This document shows, piece by piece, positions 11,860 through 23,247 of a stretch of 64,000 bases of DNA. Under the pieces are notes generated by a model. That model had not been told where the DNA came from. It saw only the letters and a program-made list of their open reading frames with translations, and did not search any database. Position numbers and translations under genes: made by a program. Source of the stretch: Paralithodes platypus (lineage: Eukaryota > Arthropoda > Malacostraca > Decapoda > Lithodidae); the NCBI GenBank assembly GCA_032716605.1, contig CM064480.1, positions 49,343,398 to 49,407,397 of the forward strand, written 5' to 3'. Position 1 is the stretch's first letter. Each line of letters opens with the position of its first letter.

Positions 11860-11985
11860 CATACTTGCAAGTGACTGGAATTCTTGAAAAGAGGCTCCAG
11901 TCCTTAAGTTATTCTTGACTTACAGTGTACTGGCTTAATAATCCAGAAGGGTTGATACCCTCTGAAGACCTATTTTAACTAACTA
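11860..11985 (+). repeat. Family G interspersed repeat, copy 1 (uninterrupted)
   Basis: About 125 bp sharing CTCCAGTCC, TTATTCTTGACTT, GCTGGCTTAATAATCCAGAA and CCTATTTTAACTA with 50715-51040 and, inverted, 37180-37265. It provides the empty site for the D insertion at 50784-50990. Confidence 0.75.
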
Positions 11986-12046
11986 ACTAAACTACTTGCT
12001 TCTGAACTACAGTACATTTGGATGAAGCACTTCCTGGTTTGACAAT

Positions 12047-12180
12047 GTATAGTCGTGGTCCGGAATTTCTAGACAATTTTTGGAACGACATTGTCATACA
12101 CAGCCGAATCATTTTGAAAAAATAATTGAGCCATAAAGATAATATTACTGTGAATCACTAATTAACGTGCACAGTCCTAC
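12047..12180 (+). repeat. Tc1/mariner-like terminus relic
   Basis: TATAGTCGTGGTCCGGAATT resembles the TACAGT-GTGG-C-AA type start of Tc1/mariner inverted repeats, and loosely matches TACAGTCGTGGTCAGAAATA at 57327. No partner end or transposase seen. Confidence 0.4.
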
Positions 12181-12604
12181 TTGTAGCATTAGATGTCCAA
12201 GTACTCATGACGACGATTGTACAAAGGTATACGGTATTACATTTAAGTATTCTCTCTTACAAACTGTTATAATGCATTTCTATCATTTGGCAAAAAGACC
12301 ATTCTAAATCGAGGAAAATGAATCCGAAAGATATGATCGATCAGGCACAGGGTCTATCCAGGCCATCCTAAAACGTCAGGTAAAATTGGTATAAATTTCC
12401 TACAATCTCGACAGGAATAACAAGAGAACTCGACCGAACATAAACTCTACCTTACTGCTGAAAACCTAGTCTAACCAGAGGCCAACATCGTCTAGGCCTA
12501 GCCAGAATAAGCTCAAAAGAACGGGATAAATCTCTAGATTGGCTTTTTACAGGATTAGATGATTTTAGTCTATGCAGATTATACAGATCTATTGAGGTGA
12601 AAAG

Positions 12605-12955
12605 GTTAATTATCTCCGCCAACGAAGTTGAACGGAGGTTATGTTTTTGCATCCGTTTGTTTGTCTGCATTTAAACAAGATATCTCAAATAGTTATAAAC
12701 CGAAGTTCACAAAATTTAGTGGGCATAATTATAGGATATGCGCCAAGTAGGAAGTGATTCCATTTTGGAAGTGATCGCTAAAACTCATACCTCCGTCAGC
12801 GTAGGCGGATCACAAAGTTATAACCCTATTTTCACGAAAATTGGTGGCTAGATAGCATATGCGAAAAGGAAGAACTGTTTTCATTTTGGAGGCGCTTGGT
12901 GGATCGCATACCTCCAGATCCATAAGCGGAGGTACGCGCACTCCCGTGTGCATAA
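12605..12955 (+). repeat. Interspersed repeat of the CTCCGCCAACGAAG type
   Basis: Starts ATCTCCGCCAACGAAGTTGA, continues with a TTTGTTTGTCTGCA segment and an internal ATCTCAAATAGTTATAAACC, and ends GCGGAGGTACGCGCACTCC. I recognise this as a type of repeat widespread in aquatic invertebrate and fish genomes. Transposon class not assigned. Confidence 0.6.
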
Positions 12956-13421
12956 TTTGTATAAAATCGTCTATTGAGAGCCAGAATTGGATTAAATTGA
13001 CACCATCGTACTGAAGGGCTAAAAATAAATTTCGTAGTAATAATTCCATCCATATGATCGACCTGGCACACAATGAAGAAAATCAGAGGGTCAGGTAGCT
13101 ACGGTATTCTGATAGAGCCTCCCAGAGATTATTGTATTTACCTTAGGAGATATCTTGGGAGTCCAAAAGGTTAATATACAATTTGTATTCTTCTCGACTT
13201 TTATAAATCATGCTAAGTTGCATAAAATCATCTCGAGTTAGCTTACATAAAAAAGAGAAAAGGGCTTAATCGTACTGAAAGGGTAAAATCTAGTAGTACC
13301 CTTTCAATCAATCACGCACACAATGAGGTTAATCAGAGGCCGCTAGCTAAGGTATTTTGACGAAGCCTACGAGAGATGAGGTTACTCAGTAAGGAAATGT
13401 CTTAGGAGTCAAAATGGTTAA

Positions 13422-13715
13422 CCCCCTCCAACATCTATGACGCGATCGCGTCATATGGCGGTATGCCCAAGAGTATCACATGACGCGATCGCGTCATATG
13501 AACTTAGTGAAATAGTTCAATAATAAGTTATATGACGCATTTGTATCATATTGAGCTCAGTAAGTTAGGTAAGTTAGATCAGAATATGTCAGTTGGTGGC
13601 AACCCCAAACACCTCCGACTTTTACCGGTACCTCAGTGTAAGAGAGTGTGTTGCGAGGGAAATACCGGGCGCTCGGCCAACCCGTAAGTAAGTTAAAAAC
13701 TTATGTCGGACAGGG
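13422..13715. mobile_element. TTAA-flanked element with CpG palindromes
   Basis: 294 bp between TTAA (13418-13421) and TTAA (13716-13719). Ends CCCCCTCCAACATC and GATGT-like TATGTCGGACAGGG form an imperfect terminal inverted repeat. It contains two near-perfect palindromes centred on GCGATCGC (13436-13455 and 13480-13497) and a decayed third near 13531-13551. Non-coding. Confidence 0.7.
13436..13455. repeat. 20 bp perfect palindrome, copy 1
   Basis: TATGACGCGATCGCGTCATA reads the same on both strands and holds three CpG dinucleotides... per half-shared core. An 18 bp version lies at 13480-13497. Confidence 0.95.
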
Positions 13716-13869
13716 TTAATTGATATAGTTTTCATTCTATCTAATTTCTAGAGGTCATCCCTAAGCTGCATAAAATCCTATAGTGATGGTCAGAATAACA
13801 TGAAAATGAAGCAATCGTACTGGTGATTTCAAGCTCACATTAAATAAAGGTGGTCAGAAAGATAAAATG

Positions 13870-14068
13870 CCCTGTTCCAAATATGTAGTCCAGAAATCGT
13901 GAACCTCTGTAACTCAAAAACGACTATAGCAAATGGGTTGTATGTTTCCACACCTATTCCCTTGCTGACCCCTCCCAAATGGTAGAAATAATAGCTTGAT
14001 TACTCCATTCGTTTGAGTGTTATAGAGGTTTCTGTTCAAGCGTTTGGGACTACATATTTGGAATAGGG
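13870..14068. mobile_element. Family O-type palindromic MITE (199 bp)
   Basis: Ends CCCTGTTCCAAATATGTAGT and the complement ACTACATATTTGGAATAGGG, followed by TA. Internal sequence (AACTC-AAA, TTCCA-ACCTATT-CC, CCCAAATG-TAGAAAT) is shared with the element at 28469-28675, although the outer termini differ. Confidence 0.75.
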
Positions 14069-14580
14069 TATAGCACACACTGAGGGAAATCAGAGAGGCA
14101 GGTAGCTACGGCATTCTGATGGAGCCTCGGAGTGATGGTTTTATTTAACTTAGGAATACTCTCTGAGTCTGTGGGAATCGTGTGATTAACTGAGATGGTT
14201 TATAATTCCATATGATTTCTAGAGGTCCTTCTTAAACTTAATTAAATTGTTTAAAATTAGCACACACAAAAGGTTAATGGCACAATCGTACTGAAGGGTT
14301 TAAAATGAATCAAGTAGTAATGCCCAATCAATCATTCAGCCTCACACACAATGAGGTTCAGGTAGCTGCGGTATTCTGATGGAGCCTCCGGGAGATAATT
14401 GTATTCAACTTAGGAAATATCTTGGAAGTCAAAATGGTTAATTTGTACAGACAGCTTTGATTCCTCTATACTTATACAGGTTATGGTTAAGTTGTATACA
14501 ATCATCTAGTTAGTTTATAGATCGATAGATAGATACAGTAGAGAGATAGAGAGATATTGACACAGAGGTAGGATTATATA

Positions 14581-15122
14581 TCTTAATAAATAAAGGTCAA
14601 TGTTTGTCTGTCTGTCTGTCAGTTACCCGACCTACCCGACCTTTGTTACTAAACTCCTCCCACAGTTTTGGTGCCAGGTGGGAGTGTGGGGCACCGTTGG
14701 AAAGCCCAGGCTATGGAGATGGTTTTAGGCGAGTTTAGTGGAAATCAGAGACACTTTTGTTTAATAAAATTTTCGGCAGAACTTATGTAGTATACGGGAG
14801 CGAAAAAAAAACGAAAAAAATGGCCGTTTGGGGCAGAAGGAGGCCTCCGATCGAAAAGGTGTATGGAACGAAAGTTGTTCGCAGCCCCCCAAAACGGGGG
14901 TACGGATGAGGTCAGATCCAAAATCGGAGGTCATTTAGCGGCCGAAATCGAGGTCGCCGTTTAATGAGGCACAGGGAGGTCGAGGCCGGTGATTATGGTA
15001 GTAGTAGTATTGTGATGATTGTGGTATTAGTGATTGATGATGGTGATTATGGTAGTAGTAGTGGTGGTAGTAGTGATGATGATTATGGTGATTACCCGGG
15101 CAACGCCGGGTACCCCTGCTAG
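14581..15122 (+). mobile_element. Non-autonomous Helitron with both ends
   Basis: Begins TCTTAATAAATAAAGG followed by GTTTGTCTGTCTGTC, the 5' TC end familiar from animal Helitrons. It ends with a perfect 6 bp stem (ACCCGG 15094-15099, loop GCAACG, CCGGGT 15106-15111), then 7 nt and CTAG at 15119-15122. The insertion lies exactly between A (14580) and T (15123), with no target duplication, as expected. The interior (542 bp in all) carries TAGTAGTAG-like and GATGATGAT tracts and no Rep/helicase frame. Host sequence is an E-family unit that resumes at 15135. Confidence 0.9.
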
Positions 15123-15362
15123 TATATATATAAAATGGCTTGATCGTACTGAAAGGGTTAAACCTAGTAATAGTTCTTCGATCAGCCTGGCACACACTGC
15201 GGTAAATCAGAGAGGCAGGTAGCTACGGTATTCTGATAGAGCCTCCGAGTGATGGGCACAAACCTCCATCTAAGAAAATTGGACGGATCATCCCCGTAAT
15301 TGGAAAGAGCTCGCCGGCCGGGGTAATACGACAGCAGCTCCCCCGGAATTGGATGGAGCAAA

Positions 15363-15376
15363 GGGGGGGGGGGGGG
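15363..15376. repeat. G14 homopolymer
   Basis: Fourteen consecutive G residues inside an N unit. Confidence 0.95.
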
Positions 15377-15485
15377 TATAATTTGATAAACCACAGTGAT
15401 AGCGGAAAGTTACCTAGACCACACAAATAGTCAGCAAAGGCAACGGAAGTGATGAACATTGGTGAACCGATTGAGTTCCACTCCA

Positions 15486-15835
15486 TGGGGGCCCACCCAT
15501 TTAATTTTCATTGTTTTCTCTCTCTCCTTCTCTCTCTGGGTTGTATCCATTCGGCCCCATTCAGCCTACAGTCTTAAGACGTTTATCCCCATCCAGGTGT
15601 CGATTTTTAAAAAACAAATGTTGACAGTAGGCTAATTTTTTAAATTTTTCGATAGAAAAATGTCTCCGGCGAAGCCGGATTTCTTCATACAATGCTGGCT
15701 CGCTATCGCTCGCCAGGAGTTTATTACATATGGATGGGGATAAACGTCTGAAGACAGTAGGCTGAATGGGGCCGAATGGAAACAAGGCAGAGAAAGAGAA
15801 GAGGAGAGAGAAAAAAAGCAGGTGACCCCCCTTAT
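15486..15835 (+). mobile_element. Family B MITE, copy 3
   Basis: Right border GGTGACCCCCCTTAT, left border GGGGGCCCACC (TTAA lost). The CCGGCGAAGCCGG hairpin and CGCTATCGCTCGCCAGG core are seen on this strand; the left arm is shortened. Confidence 0.8.
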
Positions 15836-16295
15836 TGAAGAAACGCTAATTATGAAAGAGAACTGGCCACAAGGGAAGTGTTGACAATAACACGTAAAGA
15901 AGCAGCAGAACTGATGAAAATTGTTAATGCGATAGAGCCACAGAATACGACAACAACACCTTCCCCTGAATTGACCACTTGCGAGTTTCAGGCTATAAGG
16001 AAGTTGGAGCTGTAGACGTTGATATTTAGCAGAATTACCAGCTAAATACGGTTGTAGTGCATATATAAATACATAAAACCTAATTCAACATACTTTTTAT
16101 TTATCAAAAACCTACATTATTATTACATTTCTGTTTTATATCCATGTTTACAGCTCCAACTTCCTTATACCCAGAAACTCGCAAGTGGTCAATTAGATGG
16201 AGAGCTGCGGGTAATTTGATAAACAGTAAAACCACAGTGATAGCAGAAATATAAATGCGATTATCACAAAGGAAGTGTTCATTCTAACTATCTAC
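15836..16295. repeat. N-family units between B3 and M
   Basis: Two N units (GGGAAGTGTTGACAATAACA; GATAAACAGTAAAACCACAG) enclose a shorter inverted repeat: CTTGCGAGTTTC near 15978 and GAAACTCGCAAGTGGTCAAT near 16175, with the shared phrase GTTGGAGCTGTA on opposite strands. This suggests a ~220 bp palindromic insertion at about 15965-16195. Confidence 0.55.
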
Positions 16296-16299
16296 AGTA

Positions 16300-16480
16300 T
16301 ATGCTCAGGCCCAATCACCAATTTTCCTATTTTTATTTTATTTTATTTTATCTTTTTTATGTTTTTATTTTTTTCATTTTTTGGGGGTGGCCGACTCAAG
16401 ACAGAGCAAGAACAGGGACAACACAAAACACAACAGAAAACAACGAACACACAAAAACAAAATACAAATTCACACACATC
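16300..16480 (+). repeat. Family M interspersed repeat, copy 1
   Basis: GCTCAGGCCCAATCACC followed by T-rich sequence, GGGGGTGGCCGACTCAAGAC and an A/C-rich tail (ACACAAAACACAACAG). Shares this order with 18600-18890, 48440-48510 and 54990-55045. Confidence 0.65.
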
Positions 16481-16633
16481 TAGGTCATCAGAAGTGTTCA
16501 TACTAAGAGATAATGCAGCGGAACTGATGATGTGAAGAATGGTGAAGTAATGGCACCACGATACAAGAGAAAGGAGTACCCGGTACTACGACAGCACCTC
16601 CCCCCGAATTGGCTGGAGCCTGGTGGGTAGAAT

Positions 16634-16988
16634 TTAAGGGGCCCACCTCGTTTTGTGTTTTCTCTTTCTCAGTCTCTCTCTGGGTTGTATCCATTCGGCC
16701 ACATTCAGCCTACTGTTTAAAGATGTTTACCCCCATCCAGGTGTTGATATTTTCCTGGCGAGTGGTAGCGAACCAGCATATATATATTTTGTTTTTCCAA
16801 GCTAAATTTGTACGTTTCGATAGACAAATGTCTCCGGCGAAGCCGGATTTCTCCATACAATGCTGGCTCGCTATCGCTATCCCCTGAATGGGGATAAACG
16901 TCTTCAAACAGTTGGCTGAATGGGGCCGAATGGATCCAAGCCAGAGAAAGGGAGAAAAGGAGAAAACAAAGCAGGTGACCCCCCTTAA
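16634..16988 (+). mobile_element. Family B MITE, copy 4 (TTAA duplication supported)
   Basis: TTAA at 16634-16637 and 16985-16988. Removing the element plus one TTAA joins the flanks into an uninterrupted N unit (AATTTAATAACC, compare AATCTAATAAACC near 18395). This supports TTAA as the 4 bp target duplication. Arms and hairpins as in the other B copies. Confidence 0.88.
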
Positions 16989-17248
16989 TAACCTACTGTA
17001 GCAACAAGGGAAGTGTTCATAACAAGAAGTAACGGGGCCGAACTGATGAAGCATGGCGAAGTGATAAGCAAACAAAAGCGTTGAGGAAGAGACATTCGCT
17101 ACAGTGGAAAAAATAAATAAAACGAATAATAATAATGAGCAGATACAATTTCATAAATAGAGAAAACTAAACAGTTGAAAAGAACCCGAAAATTGAACCA
17201 AGTTAACAACAATGAGATATATGTATGGATGAGCGTATAATAAATACA

Positions 17249-17490
17249 GGTAAAGTGACGTACCCTAACTTTGGACGGGGGATTAATTTTGGAAATTCTG
17301 GAAAAAACTATATATTGAACCGCAGTTATGGGAAAAATACATGATGTTATGGAAAAACAAGTAGAGCCTATGTCTGCGGGGTTCTTCCATAATGTAGAGC
17401 CATTTTTCCACACCGTAACTGTAGCTTATATAATGGTATCCAGTACTGTCCGAAGTATACCCCCTTGTCTGAAGTTAGGCCATTTTACGG
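17249..17490 (-). mobile_element. Family J MITE, copy 2 (inverted)
   Basis: Reverse-complement counterpart of 5143-5363: GGTAAAGTGACGTACCCTAA at the left and GAAGTTAGGCCATTTTACGG at the right, with matching interior phrases (AACCGCAGTTATGGGAAAAA). Confidence 0.75.
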
Positions 17491-18569
17491 TAATTAACAA
17501 TCAACCCATTCATATGTTTGCTTATTTTCTCGTAATCGGACACATCATTTCGTTACCGTATTTGGAAAGAGCACCTGCTTCAATAATACAACAGCGCGTC
17601 CTCCCAAATTGGATGGAGCGCCGCGGTATAATCTGATAATCGGTAAAATTACAGTGTAGCAGAAAACAGTGTTGAGGAGAGGGAACGAAGCAGAACTAAT
17701 TATATGAAGAGTACTATGATTATAATGTAAAACTTGCAAAATAAACAAACCAAAACTTGGACGTACAATCGGGGATATTAAGTGTTGTCATAGATTCCAG
17801 TGGTTTTCGCTCAACAAGTGTTATCGGTATCTTTATAGTTACCGTACTGGGAAAAGTGCTTATCCCTCAGAGTATTAGTCAGTGTCCGAAACTTTGTGAA
17901 ATATCTGACAACACTTATTAACCTCGACTGTACACAGTGATGACAATAAGAGCTAACGAAGCGGAACTATTGATATATGGAATTATATATGATAGCAGAA
18001 ACAAGTGATGATAATAAGAGCTAACAAAACGGAACTATTGATATAAAGAATGATATATGATAGTAGGAAAAAGTGTTGATAATAAGAAATAACAAGATAA
18101 TTATATGTGATAGCAGAAACAAGTGATGATAATATGAGCTAACGAAACAGAACTAATGATATAAAGAATGATATAATATTATGATAGTAGAAAAAAGCGT
18201 TGATAATAAGAAATAACAAAACAGAACTAATGATATGAAGAATGAAATGATATGATAGTAGAGAGAAGCGTCGATTATATGAAGTAAAGAAACAGACCTA
18301 ATGAAATGAAGGATGGTGAAAGAATAGAACCACCAGAAAAAAAAGGGGGTAATACGATAGCGCCTCCCCCGAATTGGATAATGCGCAGTGGGCAATCTAA
18401 TAAACCAGTGATAGCAAAGGATAATAAGAGATAATAAAGTGGTGTTTTACGAAGAATGGCGAAGCGATAGAACAAGAAACAAAAAATACTACAGTAACTC
18501 CATACTTAATATGCACTTAATACGCATTGATTCCAAAGGAAAGTGGCCACAAATGAAGTGTTTGTTTAT

Positions 18570-18612
18570 CTATCTATCTATCTATCTATATTCACTGAGG
18601 CCCATTCCCCCA

Positions 18613-18650
<38 letters not shown>

Positions 18651-18890
18651 GACACTGTTCGGGCTATGTCTCGAGTCGGCCACCCCCAGGAAATAAAAAT
18701 TGTATATATACAGTATACAGTTTATACTGTGTGTATATATATACACAGAGTATAAACTGTATACTGTATATATAAAAAAAAAAATCCTGGGGGTGGCCGA
18801 CTCGAGACAGAGCCCGAACAGTGTCAATATAACACAAAAGAAAAACAATGAACACCCAACTACAAAACACAAATTCACAAACATCTACAG
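18570..18890. mobile_element. Family M hairpin copy with (TA)n and (TATC)n
   Basis: A short (CTAT)n tract and TA repeats (18613-18650) precede GACACTGTTCGGGCTATGTC. This pairs with the complement ending at 18824; between them TCGAGTCGGCCACCCCCAGG pairs with CCTGGGGGTGGCCGACTCGA. The centre is a TA-rich palindrome (CAGTATACAGTTTATACTG types). One arm equals the M repeat found singly elsewhere, so this may be two M copies head to head. Confidence 0.7.
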
Positions 18891-19245
18891 TAGGTTACCC
18901 AGAAGGCTCACAGACCAGGCATCACCAAGTTCACTCCAGCACTCCCCTCGGCCACGGACCTCCCGGAGAAGTTCCTGTCTCAGCAGGCAGACATGCAGCG
19001 AAGCCGCCACCACACTTCCAGGCGCACCCTTCATGTATACTGGCTCCCCTAGCCAGGCGCCTGACGGACTATTATCTAGTTCAACTGGCGCCTGACCCCT
19101 TCTCCCAAATGACCGCGTTTTCAGTCATCTATTCACAAGTATTCTCCATTAATTCCTCTTTATTACCACTTCTCTTGCCTGATCTATAGTCATTCCTCTA
19201 TCTTCCAAAGCTTGTCCTACACAGTCTCTCTCAAAGAAGTTATAT
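18891..19245. other. Unassigned, GC-richer segment in the N array
   Basis: About 350 bp with clearly higher GC than its neighbours (CCCCTCGGCCACGGACCTCC, GGCGCCTGAC repeated at about 19058 and 19087). No protein family recognised; probably an inserted fragment of another repeat. Confidence 0.4.
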
Positions 19246-19382
19246 ACGACTGTGATTGGATGGAGTGTAGAGACATAATTTGAAAAACCACAATGATAGC
19301 GGAGGCATAAGATGTAACATACCGGTACCGGAATTGATAACACAAAGAATGGAGGAGCGATAGTGCCACAAGAAAACTTAAC

Positions 19383-19384
<2 letters not shown>

Positions 19385-19438
<54 letters not shown>
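19385..19438. repeat. (CA)n microsatellite, 5' of LINE
   Basis: About 54 bp of CA with one AAA interruption, adjoining the truncated 5' end of the CR1-like element. Confidence 0.97.
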
Positions 19439-19439
19439 G

Positions 19440-20648
<1,209 letters not shown>

Positions 20649-20790
20649 CATTAACATAACCCATATCAAGAAGCATGATTATGGAAGGGGACTGACCACA
20701 ATGGAGGTGTTTTTAGGAGAGATAACGGAGCAGAACGGATGTAAAGTCGCGGAACGATAGAACCACAAGCACAAATAAGAATGGATTGAT

Positions 20791-20975
20791 TGGGGGAGGT
20801 GTGGTGGAGTGGTCTTGCCACTGGCCTGGTAATCCAAAGGTCCCGGGTTCAAATCCCGATGTATCAATGGGAAGATATTATTGGGATGGAATTTGTGCTG
20901 TACCTAGTATCAGTGCATTACCACAAGCCCACCGAAACGTCAATAAAATACCCTCATTGTTCCCTGATTAAATAG
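20791..20975 (+). mobile_element. tRNA-derived SINE
   Basis: tRNA-like head with A box TGGTGGAGTGG (20802-20812) and B box GGTTCAAATCC (20846-20856) at a tRNA-like spacing. The anticodon-loop-like segment CTGGTAA would read GGT (Thr-like). An unrelated body follows (GGAATTTGTGCTGTACCTAG) up to a CAATAAAATA tail. The acceptor stem does not pair well at the 3' side, so it is a SINE rather than a functional tRNA gene. Inserted in the N array. Confidence 0.7.
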
Positions 20976-21028
20976 CACTGTATGAATATTCCCATATTCA
21001 AAATATGCTATAGGGGTGCAATGCCTGG

Positions 21029-23247
21029 TGAGTTATCTGCTGAACAGGTGGCGTTGTGTGTGTGTAAGTGTGAGAGTCCGAGTGTAGGGGTTGAGACAGT
21101 GAAGCACGGGAACGAGGTGGCTTCAGAGATGGGGTCGTTTCGGGCCATGAGTGAGCACCGTGCCTCATGTGAAGGCAAGATGGCAGGTGCTCGTTGTACT
21201 CTACGTGCTTCACATGTCTCACTCATGTTACGTCCTGGGATATATAAACACTGGGCTCTTTCTATTGGACTAGGTATGCGGCAACAAGCAACAACGGAAA
21301 ACCCTAGATCCAACCCTTATCTATAAACCCAGGCAACAAACCACCCTAAACCGTCAAGAGTCCTGCCTGGACAACAAGGTATCCTATGACTCGGTTACAG
21401 GGTGCACGCACTATAGACTGCTGATAGTCAAGCAGGCTATATAAAAGATCACACAATTAAGTTGACTTAAAGCTTCAAGGAAAAGATAGATAACGGAATT
21501 AAATTGCAGAAACAATTTAATAACAAACTAGAAGAAAGTACATTTAACGTTACGTTAATTAATACGACTAATCACCCCTGCATGAAAGAAGGTAAAAGCA
21601 AACAGTCTTCAAAACATCGTACCGGTAGACAAGATGCGGGGTTCTAAACTGCACGCGGCTACTGTAGGATCTGATGCTTAGCAAAGAAAGTACGTTACGG
21701 ATTTAGAGAACTCTCAACTCATAAGCAGGAATAAATACTAGTGATAGGACCTACAGTGTATAATGGCATAGGTATAATTAAATAAAGGCAGCAACTCGCA
21801 ACATAACCACATACAGGTGTGCTTCTCACTCTTAGTCAGGCAAGCCTGCTCGGCCAGAGTCTCTAAGCCCCACCCTGACTCACAATGCTCACAAAAACGG
21901 TAAACTGTGGCACAATAACAAGCATACAGAGATGATAAACCCCTAGCTGTTAATCTGCCAGGTGGCAGAGGTCTAGCCGGAAGGATATAGGCTTCGGGTA
22001 CCCGGGCTGAGCCACCTGCTCTAGCCTAGGGACGTTCCCAAGTCTGTGCGCCAAATTACTCTAATTGAAAGGGTGCTCTCTTGAGAGACTCAGATCGCAA
22101 GTATCTGACGCTCTCCTGGCGACCCTAAAACAAAAGCAAGACGTGCTAGCACAGTGCTGAGTGGACTAGGCAAGGGCCCTCACACAACACAACACTACAC
22201 ACACAGGGACACTGACAAGAAAATGCCCCCAGACTCCCACGGGTATCCTAGTAAAGTCGTGTGGGTCCACAGGACTCGCACCAGCAGACTTTACTTAAAG
22301 GATCGCAAAAAGCCCCCCCTCCGGTCTAGCCCCTGCTAACCTGACACAAGAACACACTAGCAACCATGAAACCACCAAATATGAGACAACAAAAAAGCTT
22401 CCTAGGTCTCATTAACAATTACGTCTCTGCATAAGGCCCAAAATCCTATCTAATTATCTGAGAGCTCGTCGTTAATACAAAAATAGATATAAGGTCTATC
22501 AAGGGGATGGGATAATTAAATAGATTGGTGAAGTAGTGGAAAGAAGGTATACAAAGTAAGAGACAAAGTTTCTAAGTGGGGTTGAGAGGGATAGATATCA
22601 AGGGGGTCCGAAGGGTACGACAGTGAGGTGAGCTCTGAGTCTTGAATCTGTCTGGACCTCGCCCTAGGCATGCAGAATACATCCCAGGCTTGGCAACACT
22701 CAACACAGTTGCCGGGTCAAAATCGTCTACCCCGTGCGTGAGTCGAAACTAAGCCTAACGTTGCAATCGGATGCATATGACAACGCTTCAGGCTCGTCCC
22801 AAACTAGACTCTCCGCGCGAAGCAACGTCCCCCAGCCGGTCTCTCTCTCCCGCTCGTCTCCTCCCACTCTCACTAGACTTACATCTTATATATTATAATG
22901 AAACAATCAACTATCGAGAATAAAATATACTAAGATGCGTTGGTTAAGAATAAGGGCAGCTACAAGCTGTGAAACAACATAAGAATATCCCAGACATTAG
23001 TTATGTTGTCGTAGGATATATACTAAGGAAAAGCCTGCCGGCCGGCTGCCGCCAGCCGGTTTCTAAACGGCTGAGCAGCCGACGCGCGCGAACGCCCGCA
23101 CGTGGCTACTATGCAGAAGTGTCACACTCCCTAGACTGGAAAAAGACCTCACGGGCTTCACTGTTCATTGTAAAGCGGTGAATGTTAAGGCTCTCAGCCT
23201 ATGCCCGAGAGGAAGTAAGTTGGAATATAGAAAAAAAAAAAAAAAAA
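21029..23247 (+). mobile_element. Family F poly(A) retroposon, copy 2, split by an LTR-like insertion
   Basis: First part 21029-21224 and second part 23125-23247 together match the uninterrupted copy at 40389-40709. The 3' end is a 17-A tract (23231-23247) preceded by GAAGTAAGTTGGAATATAG, identical in both copies. A tailed, repeated, non-coding unit of ~320 bp suggests a SINE-like or 5'-truncated LINE retroposon. No tRNA promoter boxes recognised. Confidence 0.8.
21226..23124 (+). mobile_element. Probable solo LTR (1.9 kb) inserted in retroposon F
   Basis: Starts TGTTACGTCC and ends GTGTCA, i.e. TG...CA. It is flanked by CACTC at 21220-21224 (one extra A before TG) and CACTC at 23125-23129, where the uninterrupted F copy has a single CACTC. 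Internal TATATAAA-like boxes (21240, 21440) and AATAAA signals (about 21730) are present, and no gag/pol frame. A 5 bp duplication with TG/CA ends is typical of LTR retrotransposons. At 1,899 bp it is long for an LTR, so another unit with a 5 bp duplication remains possible. Confidence 0.7.

Larger units (their letters stand above)
12960..15262. repeat. E-family diverged repeat cluster
   Basis: Several diverged copies of a ~250 bp unit. Recurrent landmarks are AATCGTACTGAA(A)GGG (13008, 13270, 14285, 15146), CAGGTAGCTACGG(T/C)ATTCTGAT (about 13096, 14100, 14350, 15216) and CTTAGGA-ATATCTTGG-AGTC-AA--GGTTAA. The half-sites resemble D elements, so E may be a relative. A Helitron, a TTAA-flanked element and an O-type MITE are inserted in it. 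Confidence 0.7.

Noticed and set aside
20796..20868. Functional tRNA-Thr gene
   Set aside because: A and B boxes fit, but the acceptor stem does not close and a SINE body follows.
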